7,023 nucleotides of DNA from Chloroflexota bacterium (GTDB lineage: Bacteria; Chloroflexota; Anaerolineae; Anaerolineales; Villigracilaceae). The translations under genes and the position numbers were made by a program. The stretch spans positions 1 through 7,023 of the forward strand of contig JAJYOH010000319.1 in the NCBI GenBank assembly GCA_021796315.1, given 5' to 3'. How positions within the stretch are numbered: position 1 is the first letter of the stretch; every line of letters begins with the position of its first letter. Positions 1-5,858 of the stretch are shown piece after piece. The notes under the pieces are model-generated. The model had not been told where the DNA came from, did not search any database, and was given only the letters and a program-made list of their open reading frames with translations.

Positions 1-82
1 GTTCTATTCCAATTGTGAAGGTTTCATTACAGGCGACGAGGGCCAGCGCGACAAGTAACAGAGCAAAAGTGCGGGTATTCAT
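1..82 (-). CDS. Lipoprotein, N-terminal fragment (gene runs off the left edge)
   Basis: Only the first 27 codons are in the window. They read MNTRTFALLLVALALVAC followed by NETFTIGIE. This is a classic lipoprotein signal peptide: a positive N-terminus, a hydrophobic stretch at about residues 5-16, and an LVAC lipobox with Cys18 as the predicted lipidation site. The start is well supported because GGAGG (87-91) sits four bases before the ATG. The residue after the cysteine is Asn, not Asp, so an Asp-type inner-membrane retention signal is absent. The gene lies 124 bp downstream of the histidine kinase on the same strand, so it may be co-transcribed or use its own promoter. The mature protein is outside the window, so its function is unknown. 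The ORF is short here only because of the edge. Confidence 0.75.
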   Translation of the reverse strand, partial: MNTRTFALLLVALALVACNETFTIGIE

Positions 83-97
83 TGGACCTCCGGGATA

Positions 98-127
98 AGT
101 ATATTTAGGGCGATTGTAGTGGTTCAA
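98..127 (-). promoter_or_regulatory. Candidate sigma-70 type promoter for the lipoprotein gene
   Basis: On the minus strand TTGAAC (122-127) is followed after 18 bp by TATACT (98-103). This gives four of six and five of six matches to the -35 and -10 consensus. The -10 box is so close to the GGAGG site and ATG that the transcript would have a leader of only about 10 nt. That is unusual and lowers confidence. Confidence 0.3.
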
Positions 128-139
128 TGCCGCGAATGG

Positions 140-155
140 GTAACGGACCAGTTAC
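140..155. repeat. Short inverted repeat GTAAC-N6-GTTAC
   Basis: A perfect 5-bp inverted repeat with a 6-bp spacer lies just upstream of the candidate lipoprotein promoter. It could be an operator half-site pair. At this length it could also occur by chance. Confidence 0.25.
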
Positions 156-206
156 GGTTCCGGGATGGGATGTTATTGATCTGTGACAGTCGTTGGCCTG
201 GTGTCT

Positions 207-1112
207 TCAGGCGATTGGCAGATGCAGGGCGAAGATCGTTCCTTGTCCAAGACGGCTGCGCAGGCTGACGCGGCCGTTATGGCGTTCTGCAATGGCTCGA
301 ACCAGCGCCAGCCCCAACCCACTGCCCGGGACGTTTTGCGCAACCTCACCGCGATACAGCTCCTCCCAAACGTGCGGCTGTTCCTCCTTGGGGATGCCTG
401 GACCCGTGTCGGCAACTTCGATAACGATCTCTGATCCATCTTCAAAGGCGCGCAGTTCGATTGTGTCCCCCTTTTTGCTGAATTTCAGGGCGTTCTCCAG
501 CAGGTTATGGACTGCCAGGAGCAGCAGGTCCGGATCGCCCTGAATCTTCGGAAGCGGCCAGGGGGTGCTGGGAATGCTCAGGCTCAGGGCGCGTTCGGCT
601 GCGCCGGGTTGTTCCTGAGCCATGCTAAAAACCTCGCGCAGGAGAGCAGATGTGTCCACAGTGGAACGCTCAACCAGGCGTACCTCTAGTTCAGCCAGCT
701 TGCGAAGATCTGCGGATAAGCGGCTGAGGCGCAGGGTTTGAGCTTCCACACTGAGCAACGCTGCCTTGTGGGCCTCGCCGTCGGATGAGTCGGCCAAGTT
801 GACCAGTCCAGCGCGGATCGCAGTAAGCGGATTCTTCAACTCATGATCCAGCCGGCGCAGGAAGCGTCTCCGCTCTTCATTCGCCGCTTCAGCCGCCTCC
901 TTGCGGATACGTTCCTGCCTCCGGAGCAGGAGGATTCCAAGAGCTGCCAGTCCGCTCAGACCCACACCTCCAATGAGTGCGAGCGTTCCAAGATCGGCGC
1001 GCAGATACACAATATGATCGTTCACCAAGTCATAGGATTGAAACAAATACCATGCCGCGAGTACTCCCAGCACACTGGGCGCCAGTACGATGACCCACCG
1101 CCAGACTCTCAT
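207..1112 (-). CDS. Membrane sensor histidine kinase with a minimal external loop
   Basis: This 301-residue protein is the kinase of a two-component system. It should autophosphorylate and pass phosphate to the regulator encoded just upstream. Two hydrophobic segments at about residues 7-24 and 41-63 flank an external loop of only about 15 residues, and no HAMP domain is evident. A charged helix at about 65-85 leads into the HisKA domain, with the H-box HELKNP (His90). The HATPase domain has the N-box LLENALKFS (Asn203 and Asn207 region), the G1 box DTGPGI (235-240) and the G2 box GSGLGLAL (263-270). All key residues are present. The ATG overlaps the regulator stop by 4 bp, and GGTGGAA (1121-1127) provides a ribosome site inside the regulator gene, so the two are translationally coupled. 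Kinases with such short loops often sense within the membrane or through a partner transporter. That role is inferred, and the stimulus is unknown. Confidence 0.93.
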   Translation of the reverse strand: MRVWRWVIVLAPSVLGVLAAWYLFQSYDLVNDHIVYLRADLGTLALIGGVGLSGLAALGILLLRRQERIRKEAAEAANEERRRFLRRLDHELKNPLTAIRAGLVNLADSSDGEAHKAALLSVEAQTLRLSRLSADLRKLAELEVRLVERSTVDTSALLREVFSMAQEQPGAAERALSLSIPSTPWPLPKIQGDPDLLLLAVHNLLENALKFSKKGDTIELRAFEDGSEIVIEVADTGPGIPKEEQPHVWEELYRGEVAQNVPGSGLGLALVRAIAERHNGRVSLRSRLGQGTIFALHLPIA

Positions 1113-1825
1113 GGTTGCGCTTCCACCTTTCCTATGAATCGATAGCCTTGGCCCGGAATGGTTTCAATGTAGCTGGGATTGGCCGCATCCTCCTCCAATG
1201 CCCGGCGCAGTTCTGCGATGCGAGTATCCACTGCGCGCGTCCCCACCGGGTAATCCCAGCCCCAGACGATGTCCAGCAGGCGCTCCCGTGAGACCAGTTC
1301 ATCCGGGTGGGTCATCAGGTACTCGAGCAGCATCACCGACTTCGGTGTGAGCATCAGCTCACGGCCTGCCAACCGGACGCGGCGCGAAGCCCGATCAAGG
1401 GTCAGTTCACCGCATGCCAAGCGCGTCGCCGCGGCGAGCGGAGGCTGGCCTGGGCGGGCGCGCCTCAACACCGAGCGGATGCGCGCCACCAGTTCATGAG
1501 GGTCGAATGGCTTGTTCAGGTAATCGTCCGCGCCCTCTTCAAGTGCCATGGCGCGCTCGGTCGACTCTCCCACCTGGGTGAGCAGGATGATCGCGGTCCA
1601 GTTGCCAGCCTGGCGCAGCCGGCGCAAAACCTCCCGGCCGTCCAACTTGGGCATCAGGATATCCAAGATAATCAGATCGGGCTTCAAGGACGCGATCTTT
1701 TCAAGGGCTTCCTGGCCGTCCGAAGCCACGTTCACAGAGAAACCGGAGCGGCTTAGAAAGGGCGCTAGGTTGTCAGTGATGGCCCTTTCGTCATCCACCA
1801 GGAGGATCGAGGGATTCGAGTTCAT
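1109..1825 (-). CDS. OmpR/PhoB-family response regulator
   Basis: This 238-residue DNA-binding regulator is the partner of the adjacent kinase. The receiver domain (about 4-118) has the acidic pair Asp11/Asp12, the phospho-acceptor Asp55 in LIILDILMPKLDG, the switch Thr83 and the conserved Lys105 in NKPFDP. The C-terminal winged-helix domain (about 130-233) shows the usual signatures: LTPKSVMLLEYL, SRERLLDIVWG, the recognition-helix region RAVDTRIAELRRAL and the wing GQGYRFIG. Length and domain order match full-length members of the family. No strong Shine-Dalgarno site precedes the ATG, but an extended -10 element lies about 30 bp upstream. The gene comes first in the operon, before the kinase. 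It diverges from an eroded ABC transporter on the other strand, which it may once have controlled. Its targets are not visible here. Confidence 0.95.
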   Translation of the reverse strand: MNSNPSILLVDDERAITDNLAPFLSRSGFSVNVASDGQEALEKIASLKPDLIILDILMPKLDGREVLRRLRQAGNWTAIILLTQVGESTERAMALEEGADDYLNKPFDPHELVARIRSVLRRARPGQPPLAAATRLACGELTLDRASRRVRLAGRELMLTPKSVMLLEYLMTHPDELVSRERLLDIVWGWDYPVGTRAVDTRIAELRRALEEDAANPSYIETIPGQGYRFIGKVEAQP

Positions 1826-1855
1826 GGATTGTCGCCGCCAGTTTGTGCAAGAGTA

Positions 1856-1864
1856 ATTATCGCA
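1856..1864 (-). promoter_or_regulatory. Extended -10 promoter candidate for the regulator-kinase operon
   Basis: On the minus strand TGCGATAAT combines the extended -10 TG dinucleotide with a five-of-six -10 box. It would start transcription near 1849, giving a leader of roughly 24 nt before the regulator ATG. No good -35 box is seen at 16-18 bp, which extended -10 promoters can tolerate. Confidence 0.4.
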
Positions 1865-1988
1865 CTGAATCGAGAAAACGGCATGAATGCAAGGCCCGAC
1901 TGTGCAACCACTGTCAGAAAAGCAATGTCTCCTGATAGAACAAACCCGCTTATTAAACCAAGCATCACATCACGGTCGAATTCTGATT

Positions 1989-2002
1989 TTGACTCAGGTC
2001 AA
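1989..2002. repeat. Inverted repeat TTGAC-N4-GTCAA
   Basis: Perfect 5-bp arms surround a TCAG centre, just before the recombinase remnant. It could be an operator or a coincidence inside decayed coding sequence. Confidence 0.25.
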
Positions 2003-2011
2003 TCCAAAAGG

Positions 2012-2119
2012 AATGTCGCAACGGATATCTATGGACATCCAAAGGCGCGTTTGCAAGATGAAGCGGCGGAAAAGATCGAGGAAGCGGTCACTCCAATTGC
2101 AGTAGATTTGCGGCAGTGA
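2012..2119 (+). pseudogene. C-terminal remnant of a tyrosine recombinase/integrase
   Basis: About 35 residues before a TGA read like the end of a phage-type integrase. The motif TDIYGH carries the catalytic tyrosine (codon 2030-2032). It is followed by a helix-forming tail LQDEAAEKIEEAV and a short end TPIAVDLRQ. Family members commonly end this way after the box that supplies the nucleophile. The rest of the catalytic domain (Arg, His-x-x-Arg) is not found upstream. The residues SIQ, which often precede this motif, occur just before it but in another frame, consistent with an extra frameshift. The fragment sits between an intact two-component operon and an eroded transporter, so it likely marks an old integration or recombination event. 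The alternative is a chance ORF, but the motif and tail together make that less likely. Confidence 0.55.
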
Positions 2120-2294
2120 ATGGAGCGATTGAACTTCATATTCATCAGACGTAGGCACGAAGAATTTGAAATCAGTGGGCGTCACGCCGCAAGGGAAACG
2201 GGAGACCTTGGCGTGTCGGTGTCTCTCAGCGAGCACGAAGTCCACCGGCGGACCTTCCTGGAAAGTGTCGCCACGGCAACGCTTGAAGAAACGC
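2120..2294. other. Unassigned junction between recombinase and ABC remnants
   Basis: This 175-bp segment separates the recombinase stop codon from the recognisable ABC ATPase tail. All three plus-strand frames and one minus-strand frame are partly open, but none carries a family signature or a ribosome site. The plus frame that leads into the ATPase tail is open from about 2133, yet its residues do not resemble an ATPase. The breakpoint that removed the rest of the ATPase gene is therefore likely here. Confidence 0.4.
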
Positions 2295-2345
2295 GGGCTG
2301 GAAGAAATCTTCATGAATTTGACGAGGTCCAATGAAACTCATTGA
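2295..2345 (+). pseudogene. C-terminal tail of an ABC transporter ATPase
   Basis: The frame ending at TGA 2343-2345 reads GLEEIFMNLTRSNETH. The LE-(D/E)-IF-x-x-LT pattern is the usual end of ATPases of the BcrA/lantibiotic-export type (known for the family). Walker A, the signature motif and Walker B are all absent upstream, so only the tail survives. It overlaps the start of the permease remnant by 14 bp, the arrangement expected for a translationally coupled ATPase-permease pair. That context supports the call more than the short sequence does. It cannot be functional as it stands. Confidence 0.5.
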
Positions 2346-3117
2346 TCTATTTTGGGCAGAAGCGCTCAGAATCCGACGTATAAAAACGTTATGGGTGGCC
2401 GTTCTTCATACCCGCGTTACTTTTTTGTCACTACTTCATCGGGAGTTGGAAGCCTGAACCGGGAAATACACCGTGGAGCAGTTACATTTCCGACGGTGGG
2501 CAAACATGGCTGATGTTCGTTGGCGTCATAGCAATTGTCCTGCAGGTTGCCCTGCTGCTCAACAAGGAGCATGCCTCGAACGCCTGGAAACAAATCTTTA
2601 GTATGCCGGTTCCTCGGACAGCGATCCTACTCATCAAATTCGTTTTTGCAGCCTTGCTTATCGGTTTGAGTAATTTATTGTTCTTTGCAGCAACCATGAT
2701 TTCCAGCCTACTACTGACCCTGATTGCGCCACGCTTGCACTTCGTCCCCACCTTGTACGGCGTTTTCCAATTTACGTTGATGATATTCCTTGCATATTTT
2801 GCTTCCTTTTTCCTGATCGCCATACAACTCTGGCTGAGCATGCGGGCAGGAGGGAATTTGATGATACCGGTTGGCCTTGGTGTTCCTGCGGGTCTATTGA
2901 ATATTTTCGCACGCGACATGACGATTATGCAGCGCTTCTTCCCGTGGCTGCGACCAGGCAGCACCATGCGAGTCATGGGGTTTTTTCCGGTGCTCTTCGG
3001 CCTCAATCTAACGGACAAACCATTTTCGGTATCCTCTTATACAGCCTTATCGGTTGCATCCCGACCTTTTTATTGACAATGTGGGACATTAACAGAAATG
3101 ATGTGCAACGAAGATAG
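2332..3117 (+). pseudogene. ABC-2 type transporter permease broken by two frameshifts
   Basis: The reading starts at ATG 2332 with MKLIDLFWAEALRIRR. After about VAVL it must skip one base near 2402-2407 to continue as IPALLF. It stays in that frame for roughly 199 codons. It then needs a one-base step back somewhere in about 2960-3006 to end as SNGQTIFGILLYSLIG through MWDINRNDVQRR and TAG 3115-3117. The joined product would be about 261 residues, near the usual length for this permease family. It has about six hydrophobic segments and the family-like motif EHASNAWKQIFSMPVPR after the second one. Such permeases pair with an ATPase to export or detoxify peptide antibiotics. The 14-bp overlap with the ATPase tail fits a coupled operon. 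As written the gene gives only a 42-residue N-terminal piece and an internal 187-codon ORF (2513-3076). Natural decay and sequencing error are both possible, since a GGGGTTTTTT run lies in the second region. Confidence 0.75.
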
Positions 3118-3176
3118 AGGTGCAACCCCCCATGGGTACCCCGATAACCATCCCCTAAAATAGCGCCGCCGAAAAG

Positions 3177-3190
3177 TGCGAAACTTCGCA
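3177..3190. repeat. Inverted repeat TGCGAA-AC-TTCGCA
   Basis: Perfect 6-bp arms surround a 2-bp centre in non-coding sequence after the permease remnant. The short centre suits a protein-binding site better than an RNA hairpin. No nearby promoter was identified. Confidence 0.3.
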
Positions 3191-3266
3191 GCAAAACAGG
3201 CAAGAAGCAATTTATATTGTCAACACCCCATTTTGGGTGCTGTTGCCGGGCATGAGAGATTAGGTA

Positions 3267-3278
3267 GTGTCTCGACAC
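3267..3278. repeat. Inverted repeat GTGTC-TC-GACAC
   Basis: Perfect 5-bp arms surround a 2-bp centre. The core GTCTCGACA recurs directly at 3374-3382, so the two sites may be related. They could be operator-like sites or the worn end of a mobile element. Neither can be shown from the sequence alone. Confidence 0.3.
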
Positions 3279-3291
3279 AGACGTTTGGCGC

Positions 3292-3307
3292 CTGCCAGAA
3301 TCGGCAG
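3292..3307. repeat. Inverted repeat CTGCC-N6-GGCAG
   Basis: Perfect 5-bp arms with a 6-bp loop could form a small hairpin. No T-run follows on either strand, so it is not called as an intrinsic terminator. Confidence 0.25.
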
Positions 3308-3511
3308 TAGTCTATCCGAATCGCTGAACGAATCCGGCAGCACAAGATAGCCCGCGCCAGCATGTGGCCGCAGGTCTCGACATCCCAAAGCGAGTGTGTC
3401 CTTCGTGGTTCAGAAAATTCTTGCACACTTGTACCTGCGCAAGTGCAGGCAAAAAACAGGAATTTCACTCATAAGGATTAATGTCGGTAGACGGCCATAC
3501 GTTCCGTGGAT

Positions 3512-4519
3512 TTATCTGTTTTCGCTGTGTAACGACCATTGAACATTTTTGACATTCCTTTTCTCCAATAAAGTTGTTTTCTGCTTCTCAATATCTTCCT
3601 TCAACCATGCAACTGTTTCTTTCATTGCTTGTTGTAACGTCGCGCCTTTCCAGCCAAATGCTTTCTCGGCTTTGCTCGAATCCATGATGAAGGGTTGATT
3701 CCATTCATACAGCATCTCAACAGACTCGCGAATTGTCGGATCGAACAAACCAAGAATGCCCATTATGGCTTTGCCAGCCGCCAGCACTTTGACTTTGCGA
3801 CCAAGTTCATCTTCCATGATCTTGACCAATTCATTTTGCGTGACTGCCGCAGGACTGGGCGTGAACCAGATTTGCCCGAGCGCATCTGCGCGCGTGCCGA
3901 GGGTCGCCAGCAATTTCCCAAAATCGGGTGCGTACGAAAAAGTATGCGGCTGATCCATGCGCCCAAGCAGATTGATGGTTTTTCCAAGTACAGCAGAGCG
4001 GATCGCCACACCGGTAAGAAAGGCACGATCATCGGGGCCAAAGAAATTCGAGGCGCGTCCGATGGCGGCGCGAATCTTTCCGGCACGATGCGCGTCCATC
4101 ACCGCGTTCGCCATCTGTGCGCGGATTTTTCCTTTCTTCGTATGCGGTTGGTAAGGCATGTCTTCACGAATGGGCTGTCCATGCATGCCGCCGTACATGT
4201 ACAGATTGTCGGCCATAATGAACTTTGCTTTATTCGTTTCCGCTGCCTGCAAGATCGCGGACTGGAGGCGAGGGAACTTCTCTGCCCATTCTTGATAAAG
4301 TGGTTGTGCGCATTGGTAAATTGCCACTGCGCCTTTCGTTAACTTGATGTTCTTATTCGTATCGTATGCGTCGCCTGCCACAATCTCGACTTGTTCCGGC
4401 AATCGGTCTGCTTGGCCTGAACGGTTGATCACCCGCACACGCTGGCCCATCCCGACCAGTTCGCGCGCCGTCCACTTTCCAAGCGGACCCGCTCCAAAAA
4501 TTACATGAAGTTCTGACAT
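3512..4519 (-). CDS. NAD(P)-binding epimerase/dehydratase-like protein (atypical extended SDR)
   Basis: This 335-residue soluble protein has an N-terminal Rossmann fold. HVIFGAGPLGKWTA (about 5-18) carries the dinucleotide-binding glycine motif, and an acidic GDAYD (49-53) follows. Extended-SDR features continue with MADNLYMYG (102-110) and GRASNFFGP (154-162). The C-terminal half (about 170-310) resembles the substrate-binding part of NAD-dependent epimerases. The usual catalytic YxxxK is not seen where expected. Instead PYQPHTKKGK (122-131) has Tyr and Lys in a different spacing, so the protein may bind NAD(P) without classic SDR chemistry. The start is supported by AGGA, part of GTAGGATGCC, which overlaps the stop of the upstream flavoprotein gene 6 bp away. 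That implies translational coupling. It is the last gene of the TetR-led operon. Substrate unknown. Confidence 0.85.
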   Translation of the reverse strand: MSELHVIFGAGPLGKWTARELVGMGQRVRVINRSGQADRLPEQVEIVAGDAYDTNKNIKLTKGAVAIYQCAQPLYQEWAEKFPRLQSAILQAAETNKAKFIMADNLYMYGGMHGQPIREDMPYQPHTKKGKIRAQMANAVMDAHRAGKIRAAIGRASNFFGPDDRAFLTGVAIRSAVLGKTINLLGRMDQPHTFSYAPDFGKLLATLGTRADALGQIWFTPSPAAVTQNELVKIMEDELGRKVKVLAAGKAIMGILGLFDPTIRESVEMLYEWNQPFIMDSSKAEKAFGWKGATLQQAMKETVAWLKEDIEKQKTTLLEKRNVKNVQWSLHSENR

Positions 4520-4525
4520 GGCATC

Positions 4526-5848
4526 CTACTTCCCAAATTCAGTGATTTTATACGGCTGTCGCTTCAGTAAATTTTCTGCGTTATATTGCCTGGCTCGCTG
4601 CCCCCAGCCGTAGACTCCCATCGCGCGATACAACCAAGCCGGAGTAAATGGCTTTGCCAATAGTGCTTGAGCTTCTTGCGGAATGGTCATGCCTTGGGCC
4701 AGCGATTCTGCGGCCAGATCAAGAGCCTTCTTCAACGGGATGACGCGTCCATCCAGCTCATTCAACGGCGTGCCATGCACCATTCCTTCGCCCGCGCCCA
4801 GGGCCAGCGAGCCTGCCCATTGGAAGTGATTTAGCCGGGCAAAATTTTCACAGATCGCTAATGCAGTTGCGTTGTGGCCTGACTCAGGGAACCCACAATT
4901 CGCAATTGCGGCAAATAATGGATGGGGTCCGGTTTCGCTTTGGGATGCGTGACGCGCGGCGATACGTTCGAGCGCGTTGATGACAGGCGCGGGAAGCGAA
5001 TCCACGTATAACGGGAAAGCCAGCAAAACCAAATCGGCCGCGTCAAGAGCATCCAACATGACTTTTGTTCTTTCTGCCGAGCGGATGGTGGTGTGAATAT
5101 AGATGGTCTCGGTCTGAATGTTGTGCCTGCTCAATTGTTCAAAGAGATAACCGCCGAGTGAATTGGAAGTGCTTTTGCGCGTGCACGGACTTCCCACAAG
5201 CAATACAGCGCGTTTGATGGAAATTGGTTCTATGCTTCGGCTCTGACTTTCAGGCAATGCCGCTGATTCGATCCTTTGTTCCGCTTTTAGCTCATCCAGC
5301 CAATTCTGCACCGATGACTGGATCTCGCTTTCATTCTGATTCGCTGCAACCACTCCCGTGACCCTTTTCTTCGCATAAAAATTGATGGCGTTGCGGTGGG
5401 TGAGATGACGGAAGATGGCTTCACTTTGCGGATCGGGTTGATTCAGCCAACCGACCGCCAGGAAATCCGGATAGGCGGGATAACGCCGCTGGTGATGTGT
5501 CTCGCCATTGACCTTCGCAAAGAACGGCAGGACATTTTGAATTTGATGATCCACCATTTTTTTTAGCGAGGATGAATAGCCGCCAAATGTGATCGGAGTG
5601 AGATAGACCATCAACTGGCAATTGGCAATAGATCTGGCGATGAGCCGGTTGTCATCGTCCACATTGCAGAGTCCCGGGCTGCGGACCCAGCAGAAGAAAT
5701 CCCCTGCGCAGTTGCCGATCCTGCTCTTGTACAACTGCACATGCTCAATTTCCCAGCCGCACGCTTGCAGCTTCTGGTGCAACACGGAGTAGACGCGCTG
5801 ACCGGTAGCATCGTTCTCGTTGGAACCATTGAGGATAATTGCCTTCAT
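4526..5848 (-). CDS. Tandem flavodoxin-fold NAD(P)H/FMN oxidoreductase
   Basis: The gene encodes 440 residues from MKAIILNGS. That start is preferred over one 17 codons upstream because AAGGA (5854-5858) precedes it by five bases, while the longer form would overlap the membrane-protein gene. Two flavodoxin-like domains are fused. Domain 1 (about 1-190) has a first strand with a phosphate-binding loop (ILNGSN) and a flavin-contact loop TPITFGGYSSSLKKMVD (84-100). Three cysteines (47, 53, 61) lie around CWVRSPGLC, recalling the Cys-rich loop of flavodoxin-2/iron-sulfur-flavoprotein relatives. A linker (about 190-210) leads to domain 2 (about 211-440), with AVLLVGSPCTRKSTSNSLG, FPLYVDSLPAPVINALERI and ANCGFPESGHNATAL. 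Single-domain relatives are around 180-250 residues, so this is about double. Likely role: flavin-dependent reduction of quinones, nitro compounds or other electrophiles (inferred). It sits between the membrane protein and the SDR gene. Confidence 0.85.
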   Translation of the reverse strand: MKAIILNGSNENDATGQRVYSVLHQKLQACGWEIEHVQLYKSRIGNCAGDFFCWVRSPGLCNVDDDNRLIARSIANCQLMVYLTPITFGGYSSSLKKMVDHQIQNVLPFFAKVNGETHHQRRYPAYPDFLAVGWLNQPDPQSEAIFRHLTHRNAINFYAKKRVTGVVAANQNESEIQSSVQNWLDELKAEQRIESAALPESQSRSIEPISIKRAVLLVGSPCTRKSTSNSLGGYLFEQLSRHNIQTETIYIHTTIRSAERTKVMLDALDAADLVLLAFPLYVDSLPAPVINALERIAARHASQSETGPHPLFAAIANCGFPESGHNATALAICENFARLNHFQWAGSLALGAGEGMVHGTPLNELDGRVIPLKKALDLAAESLAQGMTIPQEAQALLAKPFTPAWLYRAMGVYGWGQRARQYNAENLLKRQPYKITEFGK

Positions 5849-5858
5849 AGGATTCCTT

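Larger units (their letters stand above)
1826..2011. other. Gap upstream of the regulator, no credible gene
   Basis: This 186-bp stretch lies between the response regulator start and the recombinase remnant. It holds the extended -10 candidate and two copies of TGTGCAA (1844-1850 and 1901-1907). It also contains the inverted repeat TTGAC-N4-GTCAA (1989-2002). Plus-strand frames are open through part of it but have no family signature or ribosome site. Some of it may be further decayed recombinase sequence. Confidence 0.5.
3118..3511. other. 394-bp intergenic stretch without a credible gene
   Basis: No frame on either strand has a ribosome site, family motif or neighbour-like codon use. Several short inverted repeats occur, and GTCTCGACA appears twice (3269-3277 and 3374-3382). 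At 3396-3410 the sequence GTGTCCTTCGTGGTT resembles a short motif that I recall as dispersed in many environmental genomes. No hairpin followed by a T-run is seen on either strand, so no terminator is called for the permease remnant or for the operon on the right. Confidence 0.55.

Noticed and set aside
1829..2011. Upstream part of the plus-strand frame leading into the recombinase tail
   Set aside because: The residues do not resemble an integrase catalytic domain, and the start has no ribosome site. Only the last 35 codons are called.
1994..2332. 112-codon minus-strand ORF across the remnant junction
   Set aside because: It is antisense to the recombinase tail, the junction and the ATPase tail. 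It has no ribosome site or family motif, and its codons follow the opposite strand's reading.
2120..2335. 71-codon plus-strand ORF directly after the recombinase stop
   Set aside because: There is no ribosome site or recognisable domain. The ATPase-like tail is in a different frame of the same DNA. It is likely continuation of an open frame by chance.
2482..3018. 178-codon minus-strand ORF opposite the permease
   Set aside because: It is a shadow of the hydrophobic permease frame. It is rich in basic residues and has no domain.
3432..3447. Hairpin CCTGC-N6-GCAGG as a terminator for the right-hand operon
   Set aside because: On the minus strand the T-run lies before, not after, the hairpin. 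On the plus strand it is followed by A residues, so it fits neither direction.
3003..3468. Two minus-strand ORFs of 91 and 82 codons near the 3.1-3.5 kb gap
   Set aside because: They are Cys-rich, lack motifs and ribosome sites, and partly overlap the permease end. They look like random open frames.
3695..4342. 215-codon plus-strand ORF opposite the SDR gene
   Set aside because: It is antisense to a well-supported dehydrogenase gene. It is rich in Arg, His and Cys with no domain.
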